A stretch of 14,897 nt of DNA from Ichthyophonus hoferi. Its lineage: Eukaryota; Opisthokonta; Ichthyosporea; Ichthyophonida; Ichthyophonidae. The notes under the pieces were generated by a model that was given only the letters and a program-made list of their open reading frames with translations, made no database searches and had not been told where the DNA came from. Shown here piece after piece: positions 13,741 to 14,897 of the stretch. How positions within the stretch are numbered: the stretch's first letter is position 1; each line of letters opens with the position of its first letter. Position numbers and translations under genes: made by a program. The DNA lies in NCBI GenBank assembly GCA_002751075.1, contig NAOQ01000742.1, positions 2,990 to 17,886 on the forward strand, written 5' to 3'.

Positions 13741-14727
13741 ATCATTTTATTTGTGTTGTCAGATGTCAGACTGCACCAGGCATTGTAATGGGCTATTATT
13801 ATCTACATAAAAATACACCAATCACTATATATTTTAAAATATATTATAAATAAAACTTACTAACTTAATGTTTTCATATCATATAAACAAAACAGAAATC
13901 AGATGCATAGGACGACATCTCCGTTAAATACCAACACAATTTTACATTTTTTACACTAATTGTACAAAACTAGTTGGTAATGAGCTTTAATAAGAATTCT
14001 TAAACTTAAAGAGACAAAGAAAGAGAAAATTGGTTAAAATGTCTAGTCATAGTGAAGTGGCTGAAACTTGCATGATCTACATCGCCATATATTGCATTGC
14101 CGGTAATTAATTTAAATCCATATTCTTGGTAGTCCTAGTGGTATATGGTACAAGGTGTAGCGTTCTTCACAGAACGGTAAGGTGAAAACGATAGTATTAG
14201 AACATAAATGTTTATTCATAACATGTTGGGGCAAAGTACTTGCAGAGCAAGTTATCATTAGTGTTGCCAGTTTAACGAGAATCGCTATGTCGGCAATTAC
14301 CAACATTATTCATCTATCATAATCTAATCTGAAAATGACAGGCAAGCCACAAATCTATGGTGGAATCGTATGACACTGAATTGTCAAGTCAAATTACTCT
14401 AAGCATCACAACTCATGACGTGAAGTTTTCAATATTCTTTTATTCACAAGAAAAATCCATTACAACTATCAAATATATAAAGAAAATATTAATTTTAAGA
14501 AAAATCAAAACCTTGCGGAGTTTAAAATTTGAATAATTTTCTTACAGTAAATATGCAGCTGGTTGGAGTGAAATTTCCCAATTGTATTTATTTATTTGGG
14601 AGGATTGGTGTAATGCTTTTATACAGCTAGCCATAACCCACTATAGAAATATAGATCATATAATAAACGAGTTTTGTGTTTCAACTGGAGGAAACACTAA
14701 CTCAATTGAGGAAAATTAAACAACTAA
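13741..14727. other. AT-rich tract without a confident gene
   Basis: No RNA gene or known protein was recognised. It contains a 12-bp palindrome near 13990-14002 (TAAGAATTCTTA). On the minus strand a 42-codon stretch (14134-14006) follows a possible splice acceptor (see findings). A longer antisense frame at 14112-14306 has no recognisable motif. Confidence 0.5.
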
Positions 14728-14897
14728 CAACACGACCACCACCAGCAACACACTAGCGCAAATGCTAATCTTGGAATATGGAGACAATGCATCGTTTTCT
14801 CCTGTATGGCTACTGGTTCAATACTGCTAATTGCAGGGTCTATAGAGGAAAATCTAACCCAAGCGTTTTCTGTATCAAAGTTTACCCAATTACCCAG
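14728..14897 (+). CDS. Possible partial ORF running off the window end
   Basis: This frame is open for 56 codons from the stop at 14725-14727 to the window edge. It begins with a His/Gln run (QHDHHQQH). A Met codon at 14806 is followed by a hydrophobic run (MATGSILLIAGSI) like a signal peptide or membrane segment. It is too short to judge and matches no family I know. Confidence 0.2.

Noticed and set aside
13457-13741. 94-residue Tyr/Leu/Ile-rich open frame
   Set aside because: Artefact of the TATAC pentamer, which lacks stops in one frame.

Overview
This is AT-rich eukaryotic DNA. It holds one recognisable gene, a ten-exon saccharopine dehydrogenase (LYS1 type, lysine-forming, alpha-aminoadipate pathway) on the + strand, joined by me from its exons at 1142-5965. 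No single open frame shows it. The joined coding sequence is 1164 nt (387 residues plus stop), all nine introns are GT-AG with matching phases, and the order of motifs follows yeast Lys1 from end to end. This monofunctional enzyme is typical of fungi. Nine introns of 138-908 nt in a 1.2-kb coding sequence, the AT-rich flanks, the simple repeats and a decayed DNA transposon suggest an intron-rich, probably early-diverging fungus. I cannot name the lineage, and a fungus-like protist is possible.

Layout. 1-1141: AT-rich upstream DNA with three degenerate copies of a 103-105 bp tandem repeat (522-834). 1142-5965: the LYS1 gene, visibly richer in G+C than its surroundings, with TA microsatellites in its introns and an unusual density of the heptamer CCAATCA/TGATTGG. 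5966-8600: no gene seen, a few short repeats. 8624-9028: a weak, interrupted coding-like stretch. 9718-9843: six degenerate copies of a 21-bp unit. 9918-10718 (minus strand): a decayed, internally deleted Tc1/mariner-IS630-like transposase. 10800-12400: AT-rich DNA with a 30-bp palindrome, a small Cys-rich ORF, a decamer satellite and two copies of a short dispersed repeat. 12401-12784: a 127-residue ORF of unknown function with a basic, presequence-like N terminus. 12785-14897: AT-rich DNA with a trinucleotide repeat, a 20-bp perfect palindrome, a 290-bp TATAC pentamer satellite and two weak exon candidates near the end.

The genes do not form a pathway cluster. I found no convincing new system. 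The points most worth a second look are the CCAATCA excess inside LYS1, the repeat array beside the transposase, and the unknown 127-residue ORF.
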